64,000 nucleotides of DNA, taken from contig NC_065547.1 of NCBI RefSeq assembly GCF_022605725.1, positions 27,259,167 to 27,323,166 of the forward strand, given 5' to 3'. How positions within the stretch are numbered: position 1 is the first letter of the stretch; each line of letters begins with the position of its first letter. Shown piece after piece: positions 1 through 10,239 of the stretch. Origin of the DNA: Anthonomus grandis grandis (Eukaryota; Arthropoda; Insecta; Coleoptera; Curculionidae). Under the pieces are notes generated by a model. That model made no database searches. It was not told the origin of the DNA and was given only the letters and a program-made list of their open reading frames with translations. The position numbers and the translations under genes are program-made.

Positions 1-440
1 GTAAGATCGGCATATCTATGTTCGCCAGTAAATCCCAAAATACCTTTCCAGAGTTGGCACCTATAATCCATTTTTTATATTAATTTAAAAAAAGAAACAG
101 GAACCAGATCATAAAGTAACTAGGAATGCAATCATGAATTTAATAGACAACTAATTCCAATGTACTTTAATTAACCTATTTTAATTTTTCGGACATCTAA
201 AAAACATTAAACCACTTCCACGCTTTGTAAAACAACTGTCTACCGAACAATAAGTCGACATTTTAATATATAAGATTATAATAATTTGCCAGTCCACCCG
301 GTACAACTAGTAATAAAACGCTCGCACATCAAAACAATTTAAACTCTACTCACTGTGTCACCCAACAGATTCGATTGTAGGAGCGTCGCCCGGCAAATGA
401 AGTGAGGGGTGGTGAATAGGTAATTCGGCGCGTGGAGCCG
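1..440. other. No gene recognised, AT-rich flank
   Basis: I see no coding exon or element end here. The last ~80 bases are richer in G and C than the surroundings. If EMC7 has upstream exons in this window they would lie on this strand somewhere left of 5545, but none was recognised. Confidence 0.4.
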
Positions 441-458
441 AGTGAAGCAACTTGTATT

Positions 459-774
459 TTATTTAGTAAACTTTGGTAATGATCTTTTCAACTTTTCGAC
501 TGTCATCAGAACATCATCTTTTACCAAAGGAAAACCTACACATGCAATTTTTACTATGCAATCTACTAGTTTTTCTGCCTTGGTTACATTCGTGCTTGGA
601 CCCATTTTTCTAATTAAAGATGTTTTTTCAGACACTTTATTCGAAAGGGTTTTTTCTGGAAATCCCATATTTTTTAGCTGCATTTACCTACTTTTTTAAA
701 ATCTTTAACTTTATCTACAGCTTTGCGCAAATCTTTTTCGCTGTATTTAAAAAAACTTTGTTTGCTTGCTGCTA
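459..774 (-). pseudogene. Decayed psq-HTH (pogo/CENP-B type) transposase N-terminus
   Basis: Read on the minus strand from 774, the conceptual protein resembles the N-terminus of pogo/Tigger-type transposases. It has a psq-like helix-turn-helix opening (YSEKDLRQAVDKVKD-like) and then an AAKKYGIS-like recognition helix that is readable only after a frame change. Next comes a segment with the family's ELLVDCIVKIA..GFP..KDD pattern (459-683). The expected start codon is mutated to ATA near 772-774. There is no catalytic DDE domain downstream, so this is a fragment. The family identification follows known transposase patterns; the exact subfamily is not determined. Confidence 0.6.
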
Positions 775-1190
775 TCTAAAATAAAGTAGAAAAAAATAAT
801 AATATCAATGTCTACAGATCTAGAATTTGCTGCATAAAAAAAAAACAATAACTGCCACCCTCTGGCAACTGTTATAATAATAAGAAACAAAACATTTTTA
901 AAATACAAGATATTTTGCTAGGCAAGTCAAATAAATATAAAATTTAAAAATTTTAGTATTCTCTAGTTCTCGCCACCCATGGCATTATTGGAAAGAAGGC
1001 ACTTTTTTTTGCAGTAATTGCCACTTTATCTTGAAATTAACAATTTTGTAAATTTATTTAAAATAAATTATAATTACACTTACATTAATGTCTATCAGAA
1101 GTGCGGAAACATAAACCACAAAAAAAAATAGATAAAATAAAGAAAAACTACTAAAATACCATATAGCTCCTCTTAACAAAAAAAACAAGA
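637..1190. repeat. Duplicated segment, copy A
   Basis: This ~550-bp stretch is repeated in the same orientation at 2503-3049 with scattered substitutions and small indels. Shared landmarks are the psq-HTH remnant, the text around 'ctggcaactgtt', the TTGGAAAGAAGGCAC block and the final 'ctcctcttaacaaaaaaaac'. Both copies keep the same order of landmarks, so they come from one duplication or from two insertions of one family. Confidence 0.8.
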
Positions 1191-2502
1191 ATTCCTGCTG
1201 AAATGAGCCAACCCAGCACCTAACCTAAGAAAAGTTTATAGACTTTTCCCTTTAATGTTAAAATCAAGAAAATGTCATGGTGGGGGATTTGTAATACTTT
1301 AGGTAGTTACTAGATGTCGCTACATCAACAAAAATCAACATAAATATGTTAATATTGGCTAGTTTTGTAATGATTGGTAACTACTGGGCACATGGCAACT
1401 ACTGGGGTTCTAACGCTATAATATAATTAATGATATAGTAAATAAATAACACAGCCTTATTAATTTAATCTTCTTCGAACAAGTCGAAGGAACCCGACTT
1501 GAATGAGTGTAACCACAGCATTTTTAAAACTTTTTTGTAAAAATATTTTTTGCACGACCCCGGAAAATGTGTGAGCCACGGGTTTAACAAGAATATCTAC
1601 AAAGCCATTATAGATATAAGAAAGAAAGAAAATGTGGTATATTATGAAAGACAAAATCTTGTATCCTAAAAACCAAAAAATTACAAATTCACAGAATAAC
1701 CAATTCATATTTCCAAAAAATAACAAGCTTAACAATAAGTAAAACTGCAGCCAAAAACAGAAGTTAGATGAAGTAAATTAAACAATAATAGAACAAAATA
1801 AAAGGAATTACAAAATATTAATATATGCAATATAAATATGAAGGTATGAAGTTATTGTAACTTGCGTCTGAATATTTTTAAATCTAAAGTAGAGGATATA
1901 GCAAGGAACATTGTCCCCCAACACTTTTCTTTGGTATTAATTGCTTACCTGCTTCTCTTACTTGTTACTAAGTAATCGCACCAAACTCAAAAACATTCTG
2001 ACAATCACACCCCTTTATTGTATGCTTAGAAACAGGCTCATAAACCGAAGCAAAAAAATCAGCAAATGCTGCTGATATTTTTGGAGAACCCTGGTGTATT
2101 ATATTATTATAATGCATTTCTCCAGGAATACCATTATTCTTTTAATTAGATTTGACTTCAAAACTTATTAGGGTTATTGTTAGTATCAAGGTAAATTTCT
2201 CTTGGAAAGATAAAGTGTTTATTGTCAGTTTTATGTTTTACTTCATTTCTCATTACATTACCTATGACTGCTTTAAATAATTTATGATTTTTTTTAGTTT
2301 GTAATTAGTATAGATAGTTATAATTATAATTAGCATTTTATGTAGTGAGAGAAAATCATAATATGATATATATTATGAATTTAAACTGATATTTTTTTAT
2401 CACCACATTCCATTCTTCAAAAATATATCTGGCCAACATAAAAATTATATTAGAAAATTATCATAAAATTTTTATACTAATTTATAATTTTGATTCCCAC
2501 AC
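1191..2502. other. AT-rich spacer, no gene recognised
   Basis: The open frames here are short, low in complexity and match no family I recognise. The stretch separates the two direct copies of the 550-bp duplication. Its right end (about 2326-2502) is partly repeated at 3047-3126. Confidence 0.4.
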
Positions 2503-3049
2503 AAGGGTTTTTCTGGAAATCCCATATTTTTTAGCTGCACCGACTTTTTTAAGTCTTTAACTTTATCTACAGCTTGGCGCAAATCTTTTTCGCTGTATTT
2601 AAAAAAACTTCGTTTGCTTGCTGCCATCTAAAATAAAGTAGAAAAAAATAATAATATCAATGTCTCCAGATCTAGAATTTGCTGCATAAAAAAAAACCAA
2701 TAACTGCCACCCCCTGGCAACTGTTGGAGAAATTCATTATAAATAAGAAACAAAACATTTTTAAAATACAAGATATTTTTCTAGGCAAGTCAAATAAATA
2801 AAAAAATTAAAAATTGTAGTATTCTCTAGTTCTCACCGCCCATGGCATTATTGGAAAGAAGGCACTTTTTTTTGCAGTAATTGCCACTTTATCCTGAAAT
2901 TAACAATTTTGTAAATTTATTTAAAATAAATTATAATTACAATTACATTAATGTCTATCAGAAGCGCAGAAACAAAACCACAAAAAAATAGATAAAATAA
3001 AGAAAAACTACTAAAATACCATATAGCTCCTCTTAACAAAAAAAACAAG
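2503..3049. repeat. Duplicated segment, copy B
   Basis: This is the second copy of the 637-1190 segment. It starts sharply after 'gattcccacac' and ends near 3049. The flank 'attataattagcattttatg' followed by 'tttgattcccacac' occurs on both sides (2326-2502 and 3047-3126), but the right-hand version lacks ~100 internal bases. This suggests that the segment and part of its flank were copied together. Confidence 0.75.
2505..2627 (-). pseudogene. psq-HTH transposase start, second copy
   Basis: On the minus strand an intact ATG (2625-2627) opens a reading MAASKRSFFKYSEKDLRQAV, followed by VKDLKK and, after a frame change, GAAKKYGISRKT. This is the first ~40 residues of a psq-type helix-turn-helix as found at the N-terminus of pogo/Tigger transposases. 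The copy stops after the recognition helix. It is a truncated paralogue of the 459-774 remnant and retains the start codon that the other copy lost. Confidence 0.6.
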
Positions 3050-3289
3050 ATTATAATTAGCATTTTATGTAGTGAGAGAAAATTATCATAAAATTTTTAT
3101 ACTAATTTATAATTTTGATTCCCACACTCCTTTTTTTTAAATATGGACCTGAAATTGGTTTTGGAATGGAAACTTAAGCAAAAAAAGCAAATAAACTTAA
3201 GTTAGGAACAAACAAAATTTTAATATTTTGTAGCATGGCTATAACTTCTAAACATCAATAAGCCATTGAATCCCCAAAGAATACACAAA

Positions 3290-3460
3290 AATTGTTGGAA
3301 ATGCTCTGCTATTTCATGCTTTGGATTCAAATCTGGTGACTGTGAACCACCAGTCACTCCAGCAGACTTTGTAGAATTTTCAGCAATCCATTCTGTGGAA
3401 GGCAAGATTTGTGCTCAAATCATTATCTTGCTGAAATACCCAATGGAGAGCCATTTGTTC
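3290..3460 (-). pseudogene. Tc1-like transposase fragment
   Basis: The minus strand shows WVFQQDND, then W.AEN and SPDLNP in different frames. These are the hallmarks around the second and third catalytic acidic residues of Tc1-family DDE transposases (FQQDNDPKH and SPDLNPIE). At least one frameshift separates the two motifs and nothing of the N-terminal paired-type HTH is visible. This is a short dead relic. Confidence 0.6.
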
Positions 3461-4443
3461 CTTAACTTATAGTTACCTAAAATCTCTTATAAACAAATTG
3501 ATCCATTTTCTGTTTTTCTTTATTAGATTAATTTTATTGTATTTCTCCTAAAGTCTGTGGGTTCTTGATTATAGTGTTCCTATTGTAAGATATTTCTTTG
3601 AAGATTATTTCACATTAGCACAATGGAAATCATTTTCGTATTAATTACTCTGAGTTCCTTTGGCCTGCCTGATTTTGGTCTTGTAATGAGTGAGACAACT
3701 CATTACGTTAATGTTTTAAATTATTCCTCAAATTATTTCCTTTGGAACATTTCTATTTTTTTTTAATTCTGTGTAACTTCACCGCTTTGTTCCTCCAGTA
3801 TATATTTGTAAGCATTTTATTTGAATAAAACTAAGTCAAAATATATTCTATTGCCCAAAAAAACTAATTTTTTTTAAAACATAAATAAAAAGGAATTAAA
3901 AAATAAATTAATACTGGTCACATGGGGAAAAAAAACTTACTCTGAAATACTGTAGGCTTATAAACAAATAAACTGAAAGCAACAGAAAAATTTTTACACA
4001 AGCACAGGTTAAAACTTAATACTAGAATTGAATATATTATTATTTAAAGGTAAACATAAGTTAAATAAAAAATTAATTAAATCTTAATAAATATAAAAAA
4101 ATTTAACAAAATATCACAGTACATTATTAAAAAAAAAACTGATCCAGGGAGTAACAGGCCTATCAACAATAACTTTTTTGTATGAAGTACCTCCTACTTT
4201 CTATACATCTTAAATCTGGATGCAATCGGTAAACGTTTTTATGCCTTCACAGATGCTCTTTTCCTTTAATTAGTTCTTGATCTTAATCAACCCAAGTTAC
4301 TACTGCTGAATCTTGTCATTGCACTGCCAAACATGCTCTCTTATTACTTAAGGATGATACCCATTATCATTAAAATAAATATGCACATCAAATCAAGAAT
4401 CCCCTCACATAACAAACAGGGAACTATATGGTTCCCTAGCACT

Positions 4444-5301
4444 GGGGCCGTATTTTTGAAACCATTCGACTTTGATTCGCATACGAAATTAGAGGATTTC
4501 GCACGAAAAATCGATATTCGTATTTTCGACCGCTTCGTATGCGAACTTTTTCGCATGCGGTGTCTCGAATGGGTATATACCATTCGAATTTCAAAGTTCG
4601 TGTGCGATTCTGCCACTTGTCTTGTTTTGATTTTAAACTAGCTTTGTATTTTTTTTAAATTTGTGAGTTGGTTAAGTATTTTTGTAGTGTTTTTTTGTTG
4701 TTTATTGACAAAAAAAAATAACAATAATCAAATGGCAAGATTAAACAATCTTGTGCAAAGAAACGTCGCCGAAAGGAATAGGATGTACTCTTCATTTCTT
4801 GACCCATTTTAAATGTATTCAGATGCCCAATTTAATAAATTATATAGATTAAGCAAGACTATTATGATAGAATTGATGTGCTCTTTATGTGCTCCAGAGA
4901 CTGTGTAATCTGTCCGCTACTTTTATCCACAAGGCTTGTGCAGTTTTAGCCGAAAAATTTTGGGTGAATTTGCCCGACTTTAATTCCGGGTGCTCTTCCA
5001 TAAATGAAATTAGTTCATTTAAAAAAAAGTCAATTTGCAAAAACCCAAGAAACGCATGAAAAAACCTCAAAATCCCCTGATGTTTTTAGACTTAAATTTT
5101 AGGTTAGGTTAAAAATCTATCCCGGTTGACACGGCCTCCAATAGCACTCGACTTTGCTACGTTGCCACTACATTTCATGTTCGCATGCGAATGAAATTTC
5201 GAATGCTGTTCAAAAATGCACTTTTTAATTCGTGTGCGAATTTTGCCGCTCGACTTTATTCGCATTCGAAGATTCTCGCATGGTTTCAAAAATACGGCCC
5301 C
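4444..5301. mobile_element. Harbinger-like MITE, 858 bp
   Basis: The ends are inverted repeats: GGGGCCGTATTTTTGAAACC at 4444 and its complement ending at 5301. Several TTCGCATGCGAA-like motifs lie inside both arms. Internally (about 4732-4905, +) a broken reading runs MARLNNLVQRN.. then YSDAQFNKLYRLSKTIMIELM. This resembles the start of HARB1/PIF transposases, where an F/YRLSK motif is typical. I see no clear 3-bp target duplication (ACT on the left, TGA on the right), so the superfamily rests on the TIR style and the coding remnant. Confidence 0.6.
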
Positions 5302-5544
5302 TGACCTCACAGGAATATTGTACTGCGTTTTTCTATTACAAAAAATTAAATTCCGTGGTTCAAACAGCATAGTATGCTAATGCTAGTTTACTTCTCTCAT
5401 ATGTTGTTCATACTTTAATCTAGCATCAATAAACAGAAAAATTTTAAAATGTAATACTCAACTCTTTATGTTATTTTATGTTCTGGGTATTGATCTTTTA
5501 TACTTGATGTTCTTTTTTCCCAGTCTTATTATGCATTTTTTAAG

Positions 5545-5839
5545 GTACTTCCAAGTAAGAGAACAATGGAGGGTAACAGATTTTCTTTTCAATCCAATGG
5601 TCATGATGATGTTATTCCCGGTATTGTTAATCATGGTTCTACCTAAGCTCATGAATGATCCAGAAACCAAAAAAGACTTAGAAGAAATCCAGAAACTGAC
5701 CAAGTTTGAAGGGCTTCAAGTCGGAGATAAAGTTAGCAATTTCTTAGCAGGAAATATGCCACAAAGTACCACTAAAGAGGTTAAAGACAAGGATAAAAAA
5801 GCGCAGAAGGCTCGACGAAGGCCTGTAACCAAAGAGTAA
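5545..5839 (+). CDS. EMC7: EMC7, last coding exon
   Basis: This is the C-terminal exon of ER membrane complex subunit 7, a single-pass ER membrane protein of the EMC insertase. A TTTTTTAAG acceptor precedes 5545, and the first base completes a codon begun in the previous exon. The reading gives YFQVREQWRVTDF, then a membrane segment (NPMVMMMLFPVLLIMVLPKL), then an acidic and a basic lysine/arginine-rich cytosolic tail ending at TAA 5837-5839. This order (REQW.ITDFL.NPM, transmembrane helix, basic C-terminus) is characteristic of EMC7. Upstream exons were not recognised in the window. An AATAAA lies at 5903-5908. Confidence 0.88.
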
Positions 5840-5902
5840 ATAAGCAATAGATATTTTTAGCTGTGAAAAATATTTAATTTATAAGTATTGTATTTAAAGA
5901 AT

Positions 5903-5908
5903 AATAAA
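5903..5908 (+). terminator. Poly(A) signal of EMC7
   Basis: AATAAA lies 64 bases after the EMC7 stop codon. A TTTATT (AATAAA on the minus strand, 5932-5937) lies just beyond for the convergent gene, so the two 3' ends are separated by only a few tens of bases. Confidence 0.6.
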
Positions 5909-5980
5909 AAATTAAAGACAAATATGTATTATTTATTTATGAAATTCAACAAAAACAGTAAATATATAAGCCTATCCTAA

Positions 5981-6131
5981 CTAAAATTAAAATCATCGAC
6001 ATTATCAAAACTGTCGTTTTCGGTTTTTTCTTTTTTAACCTTCTCCAGATTTCGAACGGGCCATTCGGCTTTCAGCTCCTCAAAAGCACATTCTGAAGTA
6101 TTCGGGCTACAGTTCTTTTCAATTGAAAATT
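5981..6131 (-). CDS. Terminal exon of a minus-strand gene, possibly Ku80 C-terminus
   Basis: A good minus-strand acceptor (TACTAAT-like branch, then TTTATTGTAG) is followed by 49 open codons ending at TAG (5981-5983). The exon enters in phase 1. The peptide is hydrophilic, with a lysine-rich stretch and the acidic end ENDSFDNVDDFNFS. Ku80 proteins end in an acidic, hydrophobic tail used to recruit DNA-PKcs (EEGGDVDDLLDM in human). The exon lies on the same strand downstream of the Ku80 core exons with no other host gene recognised between, so assignment to Ku80 is plausible. At least one intermediate exon is missing, because the exon ending at 16729 ends in phase 0. It could instead belong to another gene. 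Confidence 0.45.
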
Positions 6132-6152
6132 CTACAATAAATTAGTATGTTG

Positions 6153-6674
6153 TACCGGATGTCTCAGATTAAGAATGGTTCGCGGCTGTATCCCGGACGC
6201 TATGGAGCGTTTATTGTCGCATGGATTATATTCTCTATAAGTTAAAATATATAGTAAGAAATGGTTTTTTAAATGAGACCTGCCTTGTTGGATTTCCATT
6301 ACCCAATCCGGAGAGTAAAAATAGATTTAACCTTCCACCACTATTATAGTTTAAATTACGAGACGATCAGAGAGTTTTACCACTAACCAAAACTCTTTAT
6401 TTTACTCTCGACATGGGTTTCGCTAATGATATTAGAATCTTGAGGAGAAGTTTAAAACTTCGGTTTTACGATTTATAAGAATCGTGGATAAATTTTGTAA
6501 AAATCCATTTCCATGTGTATGATATAAAATTTGCATCTGGAGCGGTCTAAGAATATGGAAATAATTTTCCGCAATTTCTCATGAACTCTCTGATCATAAA
6601 AATGTTTGTCCACGGGTCATACGACTAATACTTTCCGAGATACAGCCGAGGGCTATTCTGATTGAGACACAGGG
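6153..6674. mobile_element. TA-flanked MITE with ~45-bp imperfect TIRs
   Basis: The left end reads TA-CCGGATGTCTCAGATTAA.. and the right end is its imperfect inverse, ..TTGAGACACAGGG-TA (to 6674). The ..CGGCTGTATC..CGGA block is conserved in both arms. The TA at each side is the duplication expected for Tc1/mariner-type insertion. No coding capacity is present. It lies immediately upstream of the 5981-6131 exon, in what would be its intron. Confidence 0.6.
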
Positions 6675-6780
6675 TACGCGAATAAGCGAGGTAAACCACT
6701 GTATCTCAGGACACGACAATTCTGATTTTTTCCCAAAACTAATAATATTTACAGGTAAAACTTTTTCTCTCAGTACCTAT

Positions 6781-7621
6781 TAGACCGTGAGGCCAGGGGA
6801 CAAAAATGGATCATGGTAGAATACCATGTGCCATTTGGATATATGAATATTATGTATATAAGAATTAATTTAATTTTAAAACTACATTCCCCCCCCCCCC
6901 CTGAGCTTTTCTCGGAAAACCAAATGAAAAGTTGTATGAAAATTTGTTGTTTTTTCACGGTAGTATACCATGTGCCTATGTTCGTAAAAGAAAGTTTACA
7001 ATAAACAAATGCCGGAAAATCATCGGCACACGTGGAGGACTGCCCCTAAGGGGTCTAACGGATCCCTTAACTTGTTAAAAAAATTACAATTTTTTCATGG
7101 CAGTATACCATGTGCCTTTACAAAATATTGAATAATTTTGACACAAAATGCACGTATACCAAATGGCACAGTGATCGGCCGAGCCAAAATATTTTTTAAC
7201 CTTATAAACATTTGTTAAAAATGTAGGTTGTTTTCATGATAGTATACCATATGCCATTTTAAGAACATACAAAATAAGAATGTATTAATCATATGCTGTA
7301 TTGGCACATCGATCATACTGTTCTTAAGTAGTGGCACAGGTAAACAAACCGGTCAAAAATTGAGGTTATGTTTTCATGGCAGTATGCCTTATGCGATCTT
7401 GGTAGCTATTAAATAATGATGAAATAAAGTAGTTTTTAAAAAGGCACAAGGTTCTCGTAAAGCATAACCTCAAAAATGAACATTAAAGTTGCCAAAAATT
7501 TAAGTTAGGTTTTCACGGTAGTATACCTTGTGCCATCTTGTTTGCTATTAGATAATGATAAAATAAAGTGTTTTTTTAAAAAGGCACGATGTTCTCTTTA
7601 AGCATAACCCTGAAAATGAAT
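6781..7621 (+). repeat. Left TIR with six dyad motifs at ~140-bp spacing
   Basis: The motif (consensus CAYGGTAGTATACCATGTGCC, with a CATGGTA/TACCATG dyad) starts at 6812, 6956, 7096, 7235, 7375 and 7514. The intervals are 144, 140, 139, 140 and 139 bp. A partial related motif, CGTATACCAAATGGCA, lies at 7153-7168. The sequence between motifs is much less conserved from unit to unit. Confidence 0.85.
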
Positions 7622-7837
7622 TCTAAAGTTTGAAAAAGTCAAGGGTCCCAAGAGGTCGAATCGTGCCGTGCCGTTCGTTCGTACGTTCGATCGAACGTTA
7701 AATGGCTTTACATATCTGTTAAATTCTATCGGAGGTCGACAAAGATGGTGTTTCAACCACGGTATTCGTAGTACTTTAATTTCAATTTTCGGCAGTGCTC
7801 GAAGACTGCGGACGAAAAAATAAACAAGACGTCACGA

Positions 7838-10129
7838 ATGACTTTAAAAAAATTTCAAATTCGAAAATTTCAAGAGCGACTTAACTACCTCATGGATAAT
7901 TTTAAGTCAAGGATGAATCCTTTTTCAACAGATGTTCGAAAGGATAAACTGTTTCAAATCGCTACTGGCGAAAGTGTTTCAGAACAAATTGAGCAATGGT
8001 GTTTAAACATTGAACAGAATGGCAATGCCATGAGAAAAGACATGATACATTCCTGCAGCGAAGACGTAAACCGTTTTGATAAATATCAAATTAAAAGAAA
8101 CAAAATTTTTAATTTTGCTAGCTCTTCCAAAAAGAAACAGGAGGTGACGGTGGCAGGAAAGATTAAGGAAATAAAGGTTCACAGAGACCTATTCGCTGAT
8201 TTCTGGGAATTGCTGTATCTTCTAAAGAAGAAATTGATTTGGATAAGGTTAGTATTAACATTAACAAATTCAAAAAGAAGCCATCTCGCAACGTTACTTT
8301 TTTTTGCTTAATGTACGTTCGTAATGCAATTAAACTTTGACTTACAACTATACGTGGAAACATGTTATATACATTATCAGAGCGATTTCTGTTACAGTTA
8401 TTCTCGTACCCAATAGCAGAGTTTCCGCCAGCGCTGTGCCACGCTGATGGCGTAATCCACAAGACAGACAAGTCCGTCTTGGCAAAAATTGTAATATCTA
8501 CAGTCGACGATCATGGTGAGCCGGAAAAAAAGGATGTGCTACTAGTGGATGGATTTTTCTTTCTGTATTTATTGACAGAACTACCTCAGAAGTTCGGTGA
8601 CGTATCTCTTAAAATCCTTAAAACATTGGTTAGATATGATGCAAAGAAGATATAATTAAAAAATTATATTAACAGGTCCAGAACAAAGCAGATCCAATGA
8701 TTTCAGAGCTGAACTTAAGAATACTGCCTTTAAAAGTGCTTTGGTATTGTTCCTAATCGATCATTGGTCTTCGACAGAAGCATGTAGCGTAATTGGAGAC
8801 AAAACCGTTATAATTTGTTATAATAAATGCTTTTCATACTCTGTGCAACATGGAATGGTCATCGTTCAAATTTTTCAAGGTCTACAGTGTGATCAACACG
8901 AAGAAGCTGATATAAAAGTTGCTTTTATTATAAAGAAACTGCAAGACTACAAAACTGTTGCTGTTCAACTGTTGATGTTGTAAATAAGGTACACGAAATT
9001 CTCGGAGATAAGATGTGTAAAGCTTTACCCGCTTTTCATGCATTTACTGGGTGTGATTTTACTTCGTCGTTTTTCAGGATGGGTAAAGCAAAGCCATGGA
9101 AAAATTTTCAAGGTAACGAAGTATACATTGATGCCTTGGCAAGTATAAGCGATGTCGCGTGCGATATAAATAGTAAAGCGTGCGATTCCTGCTTAAAAAT
9201 CATGGAAAAATTTGCATGCGAGATGTACGCCACAAAAAAAAAATGGTTTGATTAAGTGCAACTCGGTGAATGCCGCTCGTAAGTCTTTGTTCCAGTGGAA
9301 CTTTTCCCTGAGTCACAACACCGAATTATTTAAATTAACAGTGACCAACTTCGAGCCAAGTATGATACCTCCATGTCAGAGTGAGCTGCAGCAACATTTA
9401 TTGGGTACAATGTATATCAGTAGCATGTGGTGTAGAGCCACCGAATACGCACCCACCATATTAAATCCACTTGATTACGGATGGATATTGAAAAGCGAAC
9501 AACAGTACGGTATTAAATGGTTTAAAGGGGACCAAATGCCAGACAACGTTATTGATATTTTAAATGCATCAGCTGAAGAAGGTAATGAACTTATACACAC
9601 TATAAGTTAACGTTGATTTTAAATTCACCTATCAATTTTTAGAAACAAATAAAGACGTCTTGTTAGAGCCATCGATTGAAAAAAGTAAGTTAACGTTTTG
9701 GTGTAAATTGTAGCCATGCAAAAGTAGCAATATAAATTACATTAAACAAAAATACTTTCAGCTTATGAACCTCCCGAACATCGTGATGCTGCAATCGGTG
9801 CTGAAATTGCTGCCGAAGGAGGTAAATACAATTTTATAAAAAGTACCTATTATATATATTATAGTACCTAATAACGAATTACCTATAATTACAAAAATTA
9901 AGCAGTTAATAACGTATACAATACATTGAAAAGCAAACTAAATTAATGCTAGCACTAATAAATAAAAAAATTTTAGAAATATCGAAAGAAGATGATGACG
10001 ATTTAGATGATGACAGTGAAGGAGAAGGAACAGGAAGAAATTAATTATGACATTAGTGATGATGATCTGGACAGTAGAGAAAGTGATGCAGATGATGAAC
10101 CTGATGATGGAGAAATAATTTTTGTTTAA
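7838..10129 (+). pseudogene. Uncharacterised LPAFHAFTGCD-family gene, decayed
   Basis: The pieces follow the order of a protein family that recurs in invertebrate genomes. An N-terminal part (7838-8246) has a 1-bp shift near 8205. A good intron (about 8247-8398, GTTAGT..TTACAG) leads to SYPIAEFPPALCHADG and VLLVDGFFFLYLL (8399-8655). FLIDHW and CDQHEEADI follow (8680-8983). Then come ALPAFHAFTGCDFTSSF (9013-9250), an A-run frameshift near 9232, and PPCQSELQQHLL..IKWF (9243-9610). Small exons near 9761 and 9976-10129 give an acidic aspartate-rich tail ending at TAA 10127-10129. The segment expected to carry a TADTDVL-like motif after CDQHEEADI seems lost. The biochemical function of the family is not known to me. 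The gene lies wholly between long TIRs and is presumably the element's own protein. Several frameshifts and a stop at 8655 make it non-functional. Confidence 0.65.
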
Positions 10130-10239
10130 TTTATAGGGCAGTAATAAATTAGTTTTAATTTGCTTCCCTAAACATAAAGTATGAATAAAAAGTTTTGAAA
10201 ATCTTGTTTATAATAATTTTTTGCTTATTAATAAAGTTA

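Noticed and set aside
442..699. 85-codon plus-strand frame
   Set aside because: It is antisense to the decayed psq-HTH/transposase remnant, which explains the open frame.
1460..1735. 91-codon hydrophobic minus-strand frame
   Set aside because: It is AT-rich with repeated F, I and L, no recognisable motif and no flanking signals.
4333..4641. Overlapping 102- and 90-codon frames on both strands
   Set aside because: They span the end of the 4444-5301 MITE, whose TTCGNATNCGAA-rich arms give open frames on both strands. No family matches.
4441..5304. 3-bp Harbinger duplication around the 4444-5301 MITE
   Set aside because: The flanks are ACT and TGA and do not match, so no duplication is claimed.
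6778..6780. TAT as a firm 3-bp target duplication of the 4.2-kb element
   Set aside because: Three AT-only bases in an AT-rich genome are not proof. I list it only as possible.
6812..7534. The regularly spaced motifs as a CRISPR array
   Set aside because: The window is eukaryotic, the spacing is ~140 bp, the units sit in terminal inverted repeats, and no cas genes are present.
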